Assembly (NCBI GenBank): GCA_019239425.1
Contig: JAFAZX010000048.1
Coordinates: forward strand, 1-32,363
Length of the DNA stretch: 32,363 bases
Reading direction: 5' to 3'
DNA from: Acidobacteriota bacterium
Lineage (GTDB): Bacteria > Acidobacteriota > Blastocatellia > Pyrinomonadales > Pyrinomonadaceae
In this document: positions 31,757 through 32,363 of the stretch, one piece after another
Layout of the letters: the number at the start of each line of letters is the position of its first letter
Numbering within the stretch: the stretch's first letter is position 1
Notes under the pieces: generated by a model
Told to the model about the DNA's origin: nothing
Database searches by the model: none
The model's input: only the letters and a program-made list of their open reading frames with translations
Translations under genes and position numbers: made by a program

Positions 31757-32077
31757 TCATTCCGTCACGCCCTTGATGCGGACTTGCGGGGCGAGGCGTG
31801 TAATCACCAGGCCGTCGCGCGCCTCGAAGCGGCAGGCGAGGGCCGTCTTGTCCTGCGGCTGGCCCCCTTCGCGGTACCAGAACTGGCAGTTGGTGCAGTC
31901 GCCGTTCCAGCAGAAGTCCCCGTACGAGATGGTCTCGACGGAGAGGTACTGGAAGCCGCGCAGGAGGCTGTTGCGCTCGGGCACGCGCACCGCGCGGCCG
32001 AGGACTTCCAGCTCGACCAGCCGCCCGTAAGGGGCGAACAGGTCGGGGTCGAGGGCGGGCTCGTCCGTGTGACTCAT
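31757..32077 (-). CDS. Small 2Fe-2S ferredoxin-like protein
   Basis: The 106-aa protein has four cysteines in the plant-type ferredoxin pattern: C56-x4-C61-x2-C64 and C82 (FCWNGDCTNCQFWYR, ALACRF), which would bind one [2Fe-2S] cluster. It is an electron-transfer protein. The nearby TrxB-fold reductase without CxxC is a possible partner, since ferredoxin-NADP reductases share that fold, but they are separated by another gene and a repeat. The start at 32077 (MSHTDEPALD) was chosen because the frame further upstream runs into a REP element. No Shine-Dalgarno site is visible. Confidence 0.85.
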   Translation of the reverse strand: MSHTDEPALDPDLFAPYGRLVELEVLGRAVRVPERNSLLRGFQYLSVETISYGDFCWNGDCTNCQFWYREGGQPQDKTALACRFEARDGLVITRLAPQVRIKGVTE

Positions 32078-32088
32078 ACTGAAATAGC

Positions 32089-32179
32089 GGTCAGAACCGC
32101 CTGCGGTAGCGGGCGGCTCTGTGCGATATGCTTCCACCAAATTATCAAGGGCCACCCGCTACCGCGGGTGGTTCTGACC
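32089..32179. repeat. BIME-like pair of inverted REP units
   Basis: Outer arms GGTCAGAACC (32089-32098) and GGTTCTGACC (32170-32179) are perfect inverted repeats. Each inner half forms its own hairpin (CCGCCTGCGGTAGCGGGCGG and CCACCCGCTACCGCGGGTGG). It starts 11 nt upstream of the 2Fe-2S start codon and ends 1 nt from the stop of the next gene. Confidence 0.8.
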
Positions 32180-32180
32180 C

Positions 32181-32363
32181 TTATTGCCTCGACGAGAGTA
32201 TCCCCGCCGGCACCAGCAGCTCGCCGGTCTCGGCGTTGATGAGGCCGTTGCGCTCGTCCTCGATGTTGGTGGCCTGCGTGTAGACGTCGCCCGCGAAGGG
32301 GCGCGCGCGCAGCTCGCGCTTGAACTCGCGGATGAGTTCGGCGCGCCCGGCCGCCTCCGAGGG
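32181..32363 (-). CDS. C-terminus of a probable glycoside hydrolase family 2 protein (partial)
   Basis: Only the last 60 residues are visible. GDVYTQATNIEDERNGLINA resembles the YTQxTDVExExNGL motif near the C-terminus of many GH2 beta-galactosidase-like enzymes, after which GH2 proteins usually have only a short tail, as here (ETGELLVPAGILSSRQ). GH2 members hydrolyse beta-galactosides, glucuronides or mannosides; the substrate cannot be told. The preceding residues (GRAELIREFKRELRARPFA) fit the final barrel helix. Confidence 0.6.
   Translation of the reverse strand, partial: PSEAAGRAELIREFKRELRARPFAGDVYTQATNIEDERNGLINAETGELLVPAGILSSRQ

Overview
The window is 32.4 kb of GC-rich bacterial chromosome carrying 24 protein-coding genes, two of them cut by the window edges. 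Gene content suggests an acidobacterium of the Blastocatellia/Pyrinomonadales type: a Ser/Thr kinase with a TPR tail, PD40 and DUF885 secreted proteins, MacB-type permease pairs without an ATPase, ergothioneine genes, and intergenic hairpin repeats. That placement is an inference from style and content; no marker gene here proves it.

Layout from left to right. serA (3' end) and serC form a serine biosynthesis pair. A minus-strand TIR-STAND NTPase-TPR gene, probably immune, follows. Next come a secreted PD40 beta-propeller protein and a secreted M28 metallopeptidase with a PDZ domain. A block holding an RRM protein, a Ser/Thr kinase-TPR receptor and a 71-aa companion is bracketed by two inverted copies of a roughly 350-bp MITE-like element. 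After it lie a flavoprotein with a degenerate Rossmann motif, a GlsB/YeaQ membrane protein, and a GEMM-type (cyclic dinucleotide) riboswitch with a terminator ahead of a secreted carboxypeptidase-regulatory-domain protein. The centre (15.5-21.7 kb) is an ergothioneine island: egtB runs one way, and egtD, a GCS2-type glutamate-cysteine ligase, an ABC ATPase and a fused permease/binding protein (EgtV/EgtU-like) run the other. Then come two tandem pairs of MacB/FtsX-type permeases, a DUF885 peptidase, a small unknown protein, a TrxB-fold reductase without CxxC in operon with an HFDADG-motif protein, a small 2Fe-2S protein, and the C-terminus of a probable GH2 enzyme.

The most unusual layer is intergenic. 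Many junctions carry a long imperfect palindrome whose arms are built from 7-nt tandem units (heptads such as GTAGGCA, ATGGTGA, GGGTGCT or CAGAGAC, according to family). The arms usually start or end within 0-10 nt of a stop codon, and in several cases overlap it. A comparison between the two tandem permease pairs shows one junction with such a palindrome and the equivalent junction without it. A separate REP family (core GCGGTAGCGG) and the MITE-like pair add to this.

Functionally, the ergothioneine island could link synthesis of the thiol with its uptake or salvage in one locus. The kinase, the riboswitch and the TIR-STAND protein point to signalling and defence. All functional calls rest on motifs read by eye; no database search was possible.
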